Positions 16,358-24,920 of a DNA stretch of 64,000 nucleotides are shown here, piece by piece. This DNA is from Paenibacillus beijingensis (GTDB taxonomy: Bacteria > Bacillota > Bacilli > Paenibacillales > Paenibacillaceae): contig NZ_CP011058.1 of assembly GCF_000961095.1 (NCBI RefSeq), forward strand, positions 3,375,501 to 3,439,500, read 5' to 3'. The notes under the pieces were generated by a model that saw nothing but the letters and a program-made list of their open reading frames with translations, made no database searches and had not been told where the DNA came from. Position 1 is the stretch's first letter, and each line of letters opens with the position of its first letter. A program made the position numbers and the translations under genes.

Positions 16358-17551
16358 ATGGAAGATTGGCGGCAGTCCATTACGGACTGGGTAGACCGGG
16401 GCGAGCTGCTTCAGGCAACGTTCAGCCAGCTGAAACGGAAGGACGAAGCAGCGGCGCCGCGCACGGTCGTAAGGCCGATAAAGCTAAAGAGCGGGCTGCA
16501 TTACCAGTTCGAATTTCATTATGCCAACAAAGTGAAGCATGAGAATGTCGCGCCTGCGGAAGGTGCCGGCAGAATGATCGAGGAGCTGGAGAAGCATTAC
16601 CGCCAGGCGCTGCTCAAAACTCCGGAAGCCGACGTACAGCTGCTGTTCAGCAAAAAAGGGAAGCCGGCGATGCTGCGCAAGCCGCCGACCGCAGCGGACA
16701 AGCCGAAAGCGGAGGCGCATGACCGGCAGAAGAAGCGCGTGCTCGCGGGCGGGGCGCCGCCGTTTCTGGTGGAGCTCGGCATTATGTCGCCGGAGGGCAA
16801 CGTTTATGCCAAGAAACAGGACAAATACCGGCAAATCAACCGCTTTCTGGAGATGGTCAGCGACGTGCTTCCCCACTTGCCGGACGGACGCGAGCTGACG
16901 ATTGTCGATTTCGGCTGCGGCAAATCGTATTTGACCTTTGCGCTTTACCACCTGCTGGCGGTGGAGCTGGACAAGCCGGTCCGCGTGATCGGCCTCGACC
17001 TGAAGGAGGATGTCATCGCCTTCTGTTCCGCCCTTGCGCAGAAGCTCGGATTTGACGGCCTCCGCTTTCAAGTGGGCGATATCGGCCGCTTCGGCGAGCT
17101 TGAGTCGGCGGATATGGTCGTCACGCTTCACGCCTGCGATACGGCGACCGACGCCGCGCTGGCGAAGGCGGTGCAGTGGGAGGCGTCGGTCATCTTGTCG
17201 GTTCCCTGCTGCCAGCATGAGGCGTTCGGACAAATCAAGAGCGAAACGTTGTCCCCGCTGCTGCAGCACGGACTGCTGAAAGAGCGCTTTGCGGCGCTGG
17301 CCACGGATGCCGCCCGCGCCAGCCTGCTGGAGATCGCGGGCTACAAATCGCAAATACTTGAATTTATTGACCCGGAGCATACGCCTAAAAATATTTTAAT
17401 CCGCGCCGTAAAACAGCCGGACTCCTCAGCCGCTGCGTCGGTACAGGACAAATGGCGGCGCTATGCCGCTTACCGCGATTCACTCGCACTGGCACCTTAT
17501 TTGGAAGGGCAGCTCGCGGCCATCGGCAAACTGCCGGAACACCGCAGCTAA
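16358..17551 (+). CDS. Class I SAM-dependent methyltransferase
   Basis: A protein of 397 residues. The SAM-binding motif I is IVDFGCGKSYLTFALYHLL near residue 185, followed by VIGLDLKEDVI (motif II acid) and a VTLHACDTATDAAL segment. A distinctive SVPCCQHE motif near residue 284 recurs in the methyltransferase-32 group of predicted RNA- or protein-modifying enzymes. The N-terminal ~150 residues form a separate basic domain, possibly for substrate binding. The substrate is unknown. GAAGGAG precedes the ATG, and a terminator follows. Confidence 0.82.
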   Translation: MEDWRQSITDWVDRGELLQATFSQLKRKDEAAAPRTVVRPIKLKSGLHYQFEFHYANKVKHENVAPAEGAGRMIEELEKHYRQALLKTPEADVQLLFSKKGKPAMLRKPPTAADKPKAEAHDRQKKRVLAGGAPPFLVELGIMSPEGNVYAKKQDKYRQINRFLEMVSDVLPHLPDGRELTIVDFGCGKSYLTFALYHLLAVELDKPVRVIGLDLKEDVIAFCSALAQKLGFDGLRFQVGDIGRFGELESADMVVTLHACDTATDAALAKAVQWEASVILSVPCCQHEAFGQIKSETLSPLLQHGLLKERFAALATDAARASLLEIAGYKSQILEFIDPEHTPKNILIRAVKQPDSSAAASVQDKWRRYAAYRDSLALAPYLEGQLAAIGKLPEHRS

Positions 17552-17563
17552 GCTGCAACAATC

Positions 17564-17604
17564 GCCGGATCGGAGCAGCCTCCAATCCGGCGCAAGCTTT
17601 TTTT
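17564..17604 (+). terminator. Terminator after the methyltransferase gene
   Basis: Stem GCCGGAT/ATCCGGC with an inner GGAG/CTCC, followed by seven Ts. Confidence 0.8.
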
Positions 17605-17700
17605 CGCTGCCGTTATCGCATTCCATTTTCTGCTGTCCGGGTCATGGTTATTATATGGTATCGTTTGTGGGAATGGATACCTAACGATAGGGTGAACACC

Positions 17701-19377
17701 TTGGAATCAATGATATGGCTTGATTTCGGATTATTTGTTTTTTTGTCCGGTTTATTTTTCTATGTGTTCGCTTTCAGCCACCTTAGGACGCTTCATAAAG
17801 TGTACCTCATCTTTCATAGTTTCATGATGCTGTGGCCGCTTTCACAATTTGCGCTGAAAACGACGGACCGGCCCGAATTTCAAAGCTTTTACGCTTCGGT
17901 TTCGATTTTGTCGATTTCGTTTCAAAGCGCCGCATGGCTCATATTCACCTTTTTATTAACCGGACAATCTTACCTGATCACGCGCATGCGGATTTTGTTC
18001 ATCATTGCTCCCGCCTTGATTATCGCGGCCCTTGTGCTTGGTCCGATGCAGAGCGTCACGCAACCGTTTGTGAACCCGTCGGCCAGGTTGATGTACAGTC
18101 CGATCCTCTGGCTTTTGTCACTTCAACTGTTAGTTGTCTGCGCTTTTTCCATCAGCTTGATGTACCGGGTGCTGCGGGCCGGAGCGTCGCCCCGCCACCG
18201 CAAATTGATCGTCATGGCGCTTAAAGGGCTGGTTCTGCTCGTATTGTTTATCCTTTCGGATTTTCTTGTCAATGTCGCATGGGACAACGGGTTGCCGGAT
18301 GTACCCGGCATTACGTCCGTCGGGCTGGCGATTGCCGGTTCTTATTTTGTGTTTGCGATTCAAAGGCAAGGGGTATTTGATATTGTACAGGTCGCGCAGC
18401 ACAACGTCATTCAATCGATGTCGGCCGGCGTGATGGTGCTGGATGAATACAATGTCGTCGTGGAGTCGAACAAAATGCTCAAAGGTTATCATGCGGCCCG
18501 TATCGGGGACAAGTTCGATATGGCCGCTTTTTTAAAGAGGGTGGAAGTGAAGCCGGGGGAGAGCTTCGAATTTTTGCGGAAATACGGCAAGCGGAAGCCG
18601 GGGCAAATACAGCTGGAGTTTAAGCTCAAGGAAGATAATCAGGTGCGTTACATTCAGATGAATGTATCTCCCGTGGTCACGTCCCGCAAAACGATGATCG
18701 GCCGGGTTGTGACGTTCCAGGATATTTCGGAGATCCGTTCGCTGGTGGAGCAGAAGCACCGGCAAAATGAAACGCTGCAAATCCGCAACCGGGAACTGAT
18801 CATAATACAGGATGAGTTGTATCGGGCGAACCAAATGCTGGAGCAGCTGGCGATTACGGACAGTTTAACCGGCTGCTACAACCGCCGTTTTCTAATGCAG
18901 CAGCTGGAGCACGAAATGCTGACCAATGCCAGATATAAAGTTCCGTTTGCCATTTTTTTGTTCGACATCGACTGGTTCAAATCGATCAACGACACGTTTG
19001 GCCATCTGATGGGAGACGAGGTGATCAAGGGGACAGCCGCCGCCGTACGGAACTGTTTGCGCAGAAGCGATCTGCTTGCCCGGTACGGCGGGGAGGAGTT
19101 TACCGTCTATTTGCCGCATACGGCGAGCGAGCAGGCGGTCAAGCTGGCCGAAAAGGTGAAGGCCGCCGTGGAGCGGAACTATTTCGCTTCTTCCAGTGAC
19201 GGCAGTCCGGTGCGCATTACGATCAGCATGGGCGTTCTGACTGTGGATCCGGACCGAATGATGAACATTCAGGAGCCGAAAGCGTATTTGCAGGAGCTGT
19301 TCGCCCAGGCCGATGCGGCCCTTTACGAAGCGAAGCGCAGCGGGCGCAACTGCATCGTCAGCCGCAAGCATGCTTGA
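17701..19377 (+). CDS. Membrane-bound diguanylate cyclase (7TM - PAS - GGDEF)
   Basis: About 558 residues. The start is uncertain; TTG 17701 follows AGGGTGA and places the first membrane helix at the N-terminus, while ATG 17644 is an alternative. Seven predicted TM helices (residues ~5-225) resemble the histidine-kinase N-terminal 7TM sensor domain. A PAS-like domain follows (IQSMSAGVMVLDEYNVVVES to VVTFQDISEI), then a short coiled coil and a GGDEF domain with DSLTGCYNRRF, the active-site RYGGEEF near residue 461 and an upstream inhibitory-site RRSD. It should make c-di-GMP from two GTP and be product-inhibited. It is followed by HD-GYP and PilZ genes, so synthesis, possible turnover and sensing are clustered. 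Confidence 0.87.
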   Translation: MESMIWLDFGLFVFLSGLFFYVFAFSHLRTLHKVYLIFHSFMMLWPLSQFALKTTDRPEFQSFYASVSILSISFQSAAWLIFTFLLTGQSYLITRMRILFIIAPALIIAALVLGPMQSVTQPFVNPSARLMYSPILWLLSLQLLVVCAFSISLMYRVLRAGASPRHRKLIVMALKGLVLLVLFILSDFLVNVAWDNGLPDVPGITSVGLAIAGSYFVFAIQRQGVFDIVQVAQHNVIQSMSAGVMVLDEYNVVVESNKMLKGYHAARIGDKFDMAAFLKRVEVKPGESFEFLRKYGKRKPGQIQLEFKLKEDNQVRYIQMNVSPVVTSRKTMIGRVVTFQDISEIRSLVEQKHRQNETLQIRNRELIIIQDELYRANQMLEQLAITDSLTGCYNRRFLMQQLEHEMLTNARYKVPFAIFLFDIDWFKSINDTFGHLMGDEVIKGTAAAVRNCLRRSDLLARYGGEEFTVYLPHTASEQAVKLAEKVKAAVERNYFASSSDGSPVRITISMGVLTVDPDRMMNIQEPKAYLQELFAQADAALYEAKRSGRNCIVSRKHA

Positions 19378-19414
19378 AGCTTTTTTATTCGCTGTCAGGC
19401 AGGGATCCAAATCG

Positions 19415-19443
19415 TAGTCAGGCTTCGAACCATTTAGTAGAAT
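19415..19443 (+). promoter_or_regulatory. Promoter before the HD-GYP gene
   Basis: -35 TAGTCA (four of six), 17-bp spacer, -10 TAGAAT (five of six). It would drive the HD-GYP and PilZ genes separately from the cyclase. Confidence 0.5.
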
Positions 19444-19503
19444 AGTTGATTATGCCCCGTCTCTTTGGGGGCGCCAGCATCGGTAAAGGCGGTTAAGAGC
19501 AAA

Positions 19504-20586
19504 GTGAAAAAAGTGCATTTGAACAGCATTCAACAGGGGGAGCGGCTCGCCAAACCGATTTTTCAGGAAAACGGGAACGTGCTGCTGGGTGCCGGAGTGG
19601 AGCTGACCGACCGGTTTATTCAAAGACTGACGATGCTCGGCATCGACATGGTATACATAGAAGATGCCTTTACGGAAGGTATCGTGCCCGTCGCGCCGAT
19701 CCGGGACGAAACCCGGAAGCAGGCCGCAGGCGCCGTTTACAAAACCGTCAATTCGCTGGTCGACCTGCCCGCGAACCGCGGAAGGGCGATGTCGCCGGAG
19801 ACGGGCCGGACGTTTCGTACAGTGTTCCGTGACATATTGAACGATCTCATCACCCGCGAGGATGTGCTCGTCAGCCTGAGCGACATTCATGTGACCGACG
19901 CGTATTTGTTCCAGCATTCGGTCAACGTGGCCGTTCTGGCCGGCGTGATGGGAATCGCCAAAGGCTATAACCGCCAGCAGCTGGAAGAGCTCGGAATCGG
20001 GGCCATGCTGTTCGATATCGGAATGACGCAGGTTCCGAAGGAACTTCTGAACAAAAAGGGCGACCTGACGCCGCAGGAGAAGGAAATGGTGCAGCGGCAT
20101 ACCGTTCTGGGCTATGATTTGATCCGCAAACAGCACGATATTTCGCTTCTCTCCGCCCACTGCGCCCTTCAGCATCATGAGCGTTATGACGGGACGGGTT
20201 ATCCGCGTCAGGTCGGGAAGGACGCCATCCATATGTACGCCCAAATCGTGGGGCTGGCCGATGTCTACACCGCCCTCACCTCCGCTCGTCCCTACAGGAA
20301 GCGGTATACGCCTTCGGAAGCGATTGAATATTTATTTGCTGCAGGAGGCACACATTTTAATCTCGACTTGATCAAGCTGTTTTGCAGCCACATTTCCATC
20401 TATCCGATTTCGACAACGGTACTTCTCAATTCCGGCCAGGTGGGCGTCGTATCGGCGAACAACCCGGTCGCCCTGCACCGCCCGCTTGTGCGGATCATCC
20501 GGGAACCGGACGGGAGCGCCCCTTCCGCTCCATACGAGCTGGATTTAAAGGAAGAGCTTCATTTGAACATTGTAAACGAAATGTAA
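19504..20586 (+). CDS. HD-GYP domain protein with substituted HD dyad
   Basis: About 360 residues from GTG 19504; TTG 19465 is possible. HD-GYP proteins normally degrade c-di-GMP using a di- or tri-iron site. The N-terminal domain (VHLNSIQQGERLAKPIF, GNVLL) is the common DUF3391-like lead. The HD-GYP domain retains the first ligand region FQHSVNVA, the RHTVLGYDL histidine, HHERYDGTGYP at ~224 and LADVYTALTSARPYR. However, the usual LLHDIGK reads MLFDIGM, so the metal-binding His of the HD pair is Phe170, and the following Lys is Met. The canonical DAL of the last motif reads TAL. Catalysis is therefore doubtful and a c-di-GMP-sensing role is possible (inference). The PilZ gene starts 50 bp downstream. 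Confidence 0.85.
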   Translation: MKKVHLNSIQQGERLAKPIFQENGNVLLGAGVELTDRFIQRLTMLGIDMVYIEDAFTEGIVPVAPIRDETRKQAAGAVYKTVNSLVDLPANRGRAMSPETGRTFRTVFRDILNDLITREDVLVSLSDIHVTDAYLFQHSVNVAVLAGVMGIAKGYNRQQLEELGIGAMLFDIGMTQVPKELLNKKGDLTPQEKEMVQRHTVLGYDLIRKQHDISLLSAHCALQHHERYDGTGYPRQVGKDAIHMYAQIVGLADVYTALTSARPYRKRYTPSEAIEYLFAAGGTHFNLDLIKLFCSHISIYPISTTVLLNSGQVGVVSANNPVALHRPLVRIIREPDGSAPSAPYELDLKEELHLNIVNEM

Positions 20587-20636
20587 CGCAATTCCACCCG
20601 CTGTCAATCTTAATGATGAAGGGGCTGATATGTGTG

Positions 20637-21488
20637 ATGCTGCAGCGACTGATACGTTCATTCGTCAAGTCGGAATCGGCGGATAAGGAGGTTTTAATTT
20701 CCGGGATGGTCATCGGCAGCCGAACGGTCGTTGAAAAGAACGACTATGTCGCTGCCGGAACGTTACGTTACATAGAGGGGGACTTAATTGAAATCGAGCT
20801 GGCGGAGTTCAAGCCGTTCGAGCTCGGAGAACCGGTCAAGCTGACGATTTATTCCCAACTGGGCGTTTACCGCATGAGCACAACTGTTATTGCAAAAGCG
20901 GCGGGGGCCGTTGCGGTTCTTTTTCCGCATGACAAATTTAAGGTGCGGGACGAAAAAAGAAGCTCGCCTCGCGTTCCGGTCGAATGCGGGGGATGGCTGA
21001 AGCTGGGCGTCGAAGCGGCGGAAGTGCCGGCGGTGGAGCTTACCCGTTCGGAAGTGCTGAAGGAGGCATGGGCAAGCGATCTGAAGGCCGACGGCCTCGA
21101 CCAGGAGCTGCTCGGCAGGCTGGAGAAGCTGATGGAAGAGGAAGAACTGCAGAAAATCGTCGAACGGGAAGCGGAGAAACGCGAGGCGTCCCATAACGTT
21201 CCGATTGCGGTCCGCAATTTGAGCCGTTACGGGATCAGCTTCACGATCGGTGACGGACCGGTGCTCATGTGCGGGCAAACGGTGGAGGTCGAGCTTGAGC
21301 TCAGCTTTCCGTTTGTTTGTACGGTAGAAATCATGCGGATGGAGCAGACGTCGTCCGGCTGCATATACGGCGCTCTTATTAAAGACATCGACGAGACGCT
21401 CAGCCGCGCGCTGAGGGCGTACGTTCTGCGGGAACAGGTAGAGGACTATTACCGGCGAAAAGACAGGGAATTGACAAGGCAGGAATAA
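20637..21488 (+). CDS. PilZ domain protein (c-di-GMP receptor, YcgR-like)
   Basis: About 283 residues from ATG 20637 (GTG 20634 equally possible; AAGGGG upstream). An N-terminal YcgR-like flagellar-brake domain (VLISGMVIGSRTVV to VLFPHDKFKV) is followed by a PilZ domain with the two c-di-GMP binding motifs: RSSPR at residues 108-112 and NLSRYGISF near 194. Between them is an unusual ~80-residue insertion that is highly charged and helical (LMEEEELQKIVEREAEKREA). Binding of c-di-GMP in such proteins typically alters motility or exopolysaccharide output. It forms one unit with the HD-GYP gene and lies just downstream of the diguanylate cyclase. Confidence 0.85.
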   Translation: MLQRLIRSFVKSESADKEVLISGMVIGSRTVVEKNDYVAAGTLRYIEGDLIEIELAEFKPFELGEPVKLTIYSQLGVYRMSTTVIAKAAGAVAVLFPHDKFKVRDEKRSSPRVPVECGGWLKLGVEAAEVPAVELTRSEVLKEAWASDLKADGLDQELLGRLEKLMEEEELQKIVEREAEKREASHNVPIAVRNLSRYGISFTIGDGPVLMCGQTVEVELELSFPFVCTVEIMRMEQTSSGCIYGALIKDIDETLSRALRAYVLREQVEDYYRRKDRELTRQE

Positions 21489-21511
21489 CGGGATAGTTCA
21501 CGTTATTCCTG
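21480..21511 (+). terminator. Hairpin at the PilZ stop codon
   Basis: An 11-bp stem, CAGGAATAACG with its complement, overlaps the stop codon. It lacks a T-run, so it may protect mRNA ends rather than terminate. Confidence 0.4.
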
Positions 21512-21547
21512 CTAAAGTGAGTGAAAATACTTGCTTGTGCAAATGGA

Positions 21548-21580
21548 CCTGAGGCGCAGCCTCAGGTTTGTTGTTTTTTC
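21548..21580 (+). terminator. Terminator of the c-di-GMP gene cluster
   Basis: CCTGAGGC-GCA-GCCTCAGG stem followed by a T-rich run. Confidence 0.85.
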
Positions 21581-21714
21581 GGGCCGGAGGGGGCTTCCGC
21601 CTCACGAGCCGAAGCTCGCGTATACTACTGGAGCGGATAGCGCTGCAAATCCCAGCATACCGAGCGCATACGAATCGGCTTTCTGCTGACTCCGGAAAGA
21701 AAGGCAACCATTGA

Positions 21715-21728
21715 AAAACATGCGTTCG
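21715..21728 (-). promoter_or_regulatory. LexA/DinR-box-like site 1
   Basis: On the minus strand CGAACGCATGTTTT, fitting CGAAC-N4-GTTY apart from the outer base. No SOS gene is adjacent. Confidence 0.3.
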
Positions 21729-21795
21729 TACATCTTTTTTCTTGTTTATTTATCCACTTGTAGCAATTCCTGCAAAAATGCATTTTTCCATAATA

Positions 21796-21809
21796 CAAAC
21801 ATACGTTCG
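21796..21809 (-). promoter_or_regulatory. LexA/DinR-box-like site 2
   Basis: On the minus strand CGAACGTATGTTTG, which fits the Bacillus CGAACRNRYGTTYG pattern at every position. It lies 81 bp from site 1, in the same orientation. Confidence 0.4.
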
Positions 21810-22057
21810 GCAAAAATAAGCTTGGAATTCCTGTATATTTGCAGGATTTCTTCTCGATTAATCAATTTCGATCGATAAAAACTGTATCATTGCAGGTTTG
21901 AGAAGCTCGTCCGCACGGACTGCCCCGGTAGTTGACCCCTTTGGAACTGTCCAGCAGAATATTTCGGTTTACCGATGATGAAACCTTTATTCGGGAAGCA
22001 TCGTATAACCGGTTTAGTGTCATATTCTAATATTCATAATCAAATTTGGAGGAAAAA

Positions 22058-23038
22058 ATGGACCCCGAGCGAGAATCGTTAATCCAACTGATCAAGAAAG
22101 GCAACAAATCGTCTGCTGTCGCAGCGGGCGGTAACGCCGTCATTGCGGCTGTTAAAGGTATAGCCGCCGCTTTCAGCGGCAGTGGAGCGATGTTCGCGTC
22201 CGCCATGCACTCCATGGCCGATGCCATTAACCAGGGCTTCGTATTCGCGGGAAGTATACTTGCCGAGAAAAAGCCGACACGTCGGTTCCCGACTGGCTTT
22301 GGACGCGTGATCAATATCTTTTGTATGATTGCAGTAATCGTTGTCTCAATTATGGCGTATGAAACGATACGGGAAGGCTGGCACTTCATTCAGCATCCCT
22401 CAGAAAGTCATGGAATCTGGTTGAATATTGCCGTCCTCATGCTCAACCTGCTCATTGACGGAGCCATTTTAATAAAAGCAATGAAGGAAATTGTGAAGGA
22501 ATCACGTGTTGAAGCGACAGGACTTAAAATAATCGGAGCTTCCTTCAAAAACGTAAGTCGTTCGGCGCCACCCACACGTTTAGTGTTTTATGAAGATCTT
22601 GTAGCCGTGACCGGCGCTTTATTGGCTATGATTGCCGTTGTGGTTGTTTCCTTAACTTCATACAACGCCTTGGATGGCGTAGTTACCATTCTGATCGGCT
22701 TCTTAATGATTGGCGTTGCTTTTAGAGTCGGATTCGACAATATGGTTGGCCTTATCGGTGTCGCCGCGCCATTAGAAGTGGAAGATAAGATTGCGAAACT
22801 TATTCTGTCCGAGCAACTTGTCACCGATATCAATCATATGCGCATCATTCAGGAAGGCCGATATTATCATGTCGAAGGCTTGATTGAATTGAAGCCTGGC
22901 TTGTCGCTGGCAGACGCGGATGACATTAAATTTAAAGTTCGCGACAAACTTATGCTTGATCCCGATATCGCGGACGTGACATTGGGAATCATTGAGGATA
23001 ACGGTGTGAAAAACTGGATTCCGGTCTATAAAAGATAA
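22058..23038 (+). CDS. Cation diffusion facilitator (CDF) family transporter
   Basis: A 326-residue protein starting at ATG 22058 (GGAGG 7 nt upstream). CDF transporters export Zn2+, Mn2+, Fe2+ or similar in exchange for protons. Six membrane helices are seen: helix 2 contains the metal-site pattern MHSMADAINQG and helix 5 contains FYEDLVAVTGALLAM. The FYEDLVAVTG form and the substitutions around the usual HxxxD/DxxxD sites resemble the ZnT9-like subgroup, for which metal transport is less certain. The C-terminal cytoplasmic ferredoxin-like domain (HMRIIQEGRYYHVEGLIEL) is present. Base composition is noticeably more AT-rich than the neighbouring genes, which may reflect acquisition. Confidence 0.85.
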   Translation: MDPERESLIQLIKKGNKSSAVAAGGNAVIAAVKGIAAAFSGSGAMFASAMHSMADAINQGFVFAGSILAEKKPTRRFPTGFGRVINIFCMIAVIVVSIMAYETIREGWHFIQHPSESHGIWLNIAVLMLNLLIDGAILIKAMKEIVKESRVEATGLKIIGASFKNVSRSAPPTRLVFYEDLVAVTGALLAMIAVVVVSLTSYNALDGVVTILIGFLMIGVAFRVGFDNMVGLIGVAAPLEVEDKIAKLILSEQLVTDINHMRIIQEGRYYHVEGLIELKPGLSLADADDIKFKVRDKLMLDPDIADVTLGIIEDNGVKNWIPVYKR

Positions 23039-23190
23039 CGTTAATATACGTCCCTGGCTTGGAGCCCTTCGGATCGGAAAGCTGATTCCGTAACAGAAAC
23101 TTTCCTAGCCGCTGCTTGTGCCGGTTTCATGTCCAAGGCGGCCGCAGGGCAGTCTTAACCTTATTTACCGCACTTCCAAGCAAGAAAAAA

Positions 23191-23237
23191 CGAACTGATC
23201 AAGGGGCTGCCCTTGGCCGGTTCGTTTGTTTTTTTGT
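23191..23237. terminator. Shared terminator between convergent genes
   Basis: A 14-bp imperfect stem (CGAACTGATCAAGG paired with CCTTGGCCGGTTCG), with an A-run on the left and a T-run on the right, so it can act on both the CDF and the isochorismatase-type transcripts. Confidence 0.8.
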
Positions 23238-23254
23238 CCACTGCCAACAAGAGC

Positions 23255-23851
23255 CTATGCTAAAATCTCTTCCGTTGTACGAATCCGGCCAATGCGCGGG
23301 AAAATAACATTACGGACATGTTCATGCTCGGGTTGCGTAAAGCCTGTCATGGCATCGATCGCAAAAATGATGTTATATCCATGCTGAAAAGCTTCTCTTG
23401 CCGTTGTATCTACGCCAATGCCTGAGGCAATGCCGCATAACACGATGGTATCGATGTTCCGGCGCCGCAGCTGCAAATCGAGGTCTGTTCCGTGGAAGGC
23501 GCCCCATTGCTTTTTGGCTACGATATGGTCGGTTTCTGTCCTGCCGATTTCCGGAACAAATTCATCCCAACCCTCTACCAGGTTCAATGCAGGCGGAGCC
23601 GTATCGAGTTTGGGATGAAGCATATCTTTAAAGTCTTTACTGGATACATGCACCAGGGCAACGAATGCTCCTTGATCACGGAATCTGTCGGCCAGTTTGG
23701 CAGAGTTTGCAATGACCTGCCCGGCGGAATAGGGAGCATACCCATTGCCGATCCATTTTTGCAGATCAATCACCACGAGCGCTGTTGTATTCCAATCCAC
23801 TACATGTTCTTTCTCCTCCGCATTAAAACTCGCCATATCTATTGGGTTCAT
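23255..23851 (-). CDS. Isochorismatase-fold hydrolase
   Basis: A 198-residue cysteine-hydrolase/isochorismatase superfamily protein. Asp of VVIDLQ and Lys of VAKKQWGAF correspond to two of the triad residues. The nucleophile loop, usually NxCV, reads SGIGV, so the catalytic Cys position is Gly, as in true isochorismatases that lack a nucleophilic cysteine. The specific reaction is therefore uncertain: a nicotinamidase or amidase activity is unlikely, an ether hydrolase possible. AAGGGGAT lies 6 nt before the ATG. It is divergent from a regulator gene across a perfect 10-bp inverted repeat, so the two genes probably form a regulated pair. Confidence 0.85.
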   Translation of the reverse strand: MNPIDMASFNAEEKEHVVDWNTTALVVIDLQKWIGNGYAPYSAGQVIANSAKLADRFRDQGAFVALVHVSSKDFKDMLHPKLDTAPPALNLVEGWDEFVPEIGRTETDHIVAKKQWGAFHGTDLDLQLRRRNIDTIVLCGIASGIGVDTTAREAFQHGYNIIFAIDAMTGFTQPEHEHVRNVIFPRIGRIRTTEEILA

Positions 23852-23939
23852 ATGATATCCCCTTGCTGCTGCTTGTATTTTTAAGATTGACTCCTTTAGT
23901 GTATATTCAGTTGTACAGTATAACGAGAGAGGGACTTAA

Positions 23940-23960
23940 CCTAGGAGTGTCACTCCTAGG
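23940..23960. promoter_or_regulatory. Operator-like perfect palindrome between divergent genes
   Basis: Two 10-base arms, CCTAGGAGTG and its exact complement, are separated by one T. It lies 25 bp before the XRE-type regulator start and ~90 bp before the isochorismatase-type gene. Most likely the binding site of that regulator. Confidence 0.7.
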
Positions 23961-23984
23961 ATAGATAGGGAAGGGAGCGAAGGG

Positions 23985-24824
23985 ATGCAAGGGGAAGAGC
24001 AAAGAGCCAGGCAATTGGCGGAGTTCCTTCGAACCCGGCGGGCTCGCCTGAATCCGGACCAAGTGGGGTTGCCTTCCGGAGGAAGACGGCGGACCCCCGG
24101 CCTTAGAAGAGCCGAGGTTGCCGTACTCGCCGGTGTAAGCGTGGACTGGTATACATGGCTGGAGCAGGGCAGGGATATTCAGGTATCGATACAGGTGCTT
24201 GATAGCATAACCCGCGCATTGCGGTTGGATGACAACGAGCGCAGGCATCTGTTTTTGCTGGCAACGGGACATTTGCCTCCGGAAAATCATGAGCCTCAGA
24301 ACAGCGTAAGTCTGATGCTCCAGGATTTTTTGGACAGACAGGGAGAATGCCCTGCCTTTGTGACGAACTCGCGATGGGATATCGTGGCATGGAACAGGGC
24401 GGCCAGTCTTATATTTGGAGATTATGAAAGAATGTCCCCTAGAGAAAGAAATTCGATATGGCGCTTATTCACGAGTAAGTATGCCAAACAGCTGCTGCGG
24501 GACGATTGGGAAAAGAATGCGAAACGCCGGTTGGCTCAATTCCGGGCGAGTTATGGAAATACGATGGGAGACTCCTGGTGGACCGGGATGATCGAAGCAT
24601 TAAATGCGCAAAGCGAGGAATTTCGGCAATGGTGGCCTCTGCACAACGTTTTAAATACGCCTGAAGGTGAAAAATTGCTTTACCATCCGACGGTCGGCTC
24701 TCTTCGTTTCGGACACCTTTCTTTCCAGGCATCAGACTCCGCCAGCCTTCAAGTTACGGTAAATATTCCTTTAGATGACCCAACGAAAGAAAAAATGAAG
24801 AGACTCCTTCGTACAGATGAATAA
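23985..24824 (+). CDS. XRE-family transcriptional regulator with MmyB-like ligand-binding domain
   Basis: A protein of 279 residues. An N-terminal helix-turn-helix (LRRAEVAVLAGVSVDWYTWLEQGRD) is followed by a C-terminal domain of the MmyB/MLTR type (PAFVTNSRWDIVAWNRAA, WWPLHNV, HPTVGSLRFGHLSFQ). These regulators usually repress a neighbouring gene and release it when a small hydrophobic ligand binds the C-terminal pocket. It is divergent from the isochorismatase-type gene with a palindrome between them, which fits repression of both genes (inference). The ATG follows GAAGGGAG. Confidence 0.88.
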   Translation: MQGEEQRARQLAEFLRTRRARLNPDQVGLPSGGRRRTPGLRRAEVAVLAGVSVDWYTWLEQGRDIQVSIQVLDSITRALRLDDNERRHLFLLATGHLPPENHEPQNSVSLMLQDFLDRQGECPAFVTNSRWDIVAWNRAASLIFGDYERMSPRERNSIWRLFTSKYAKQLLRDDWEKNAKRRLAQFRASYGNTMGDSWWTGMIEALNAQSEEFRQWWPLHNVLNTPEGEKLLYHPTVGSLRFGHLSFQASDSASLQVTVNIPLDDPTKEKMKRLLRTDE

Positions 24825-24920
24825 TGCAATTGCCGGTCCCGCTCCCGCTCATTTGCCGGAAAGGGTCTTGCCGGATGAAAACATGAAATGGTAATGTTTA
24901 GTTAAAAAGTAGGGATTCAT

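Larger units (their letters stand above)
21489..22057. other. Long intergenic region with terminator and two LexA-like boxes
   Basis: It contains a terminator (21548-21580) and two GAAC-N4-GTT motifs (21715-21728 and 21796-21809). The right part is AT-rich. A 62-codon minus-strand frame (21625-21813) has no ribosome binding site and no recognisable product. Confidence 0.5.

Noticed and set aside
21625..21813. 62-codon minus-strand frame in the intergenic region
   Set aside because: No ribosome binding site, no conserved-looking pattern, and it covers the two LexA-like motifs.
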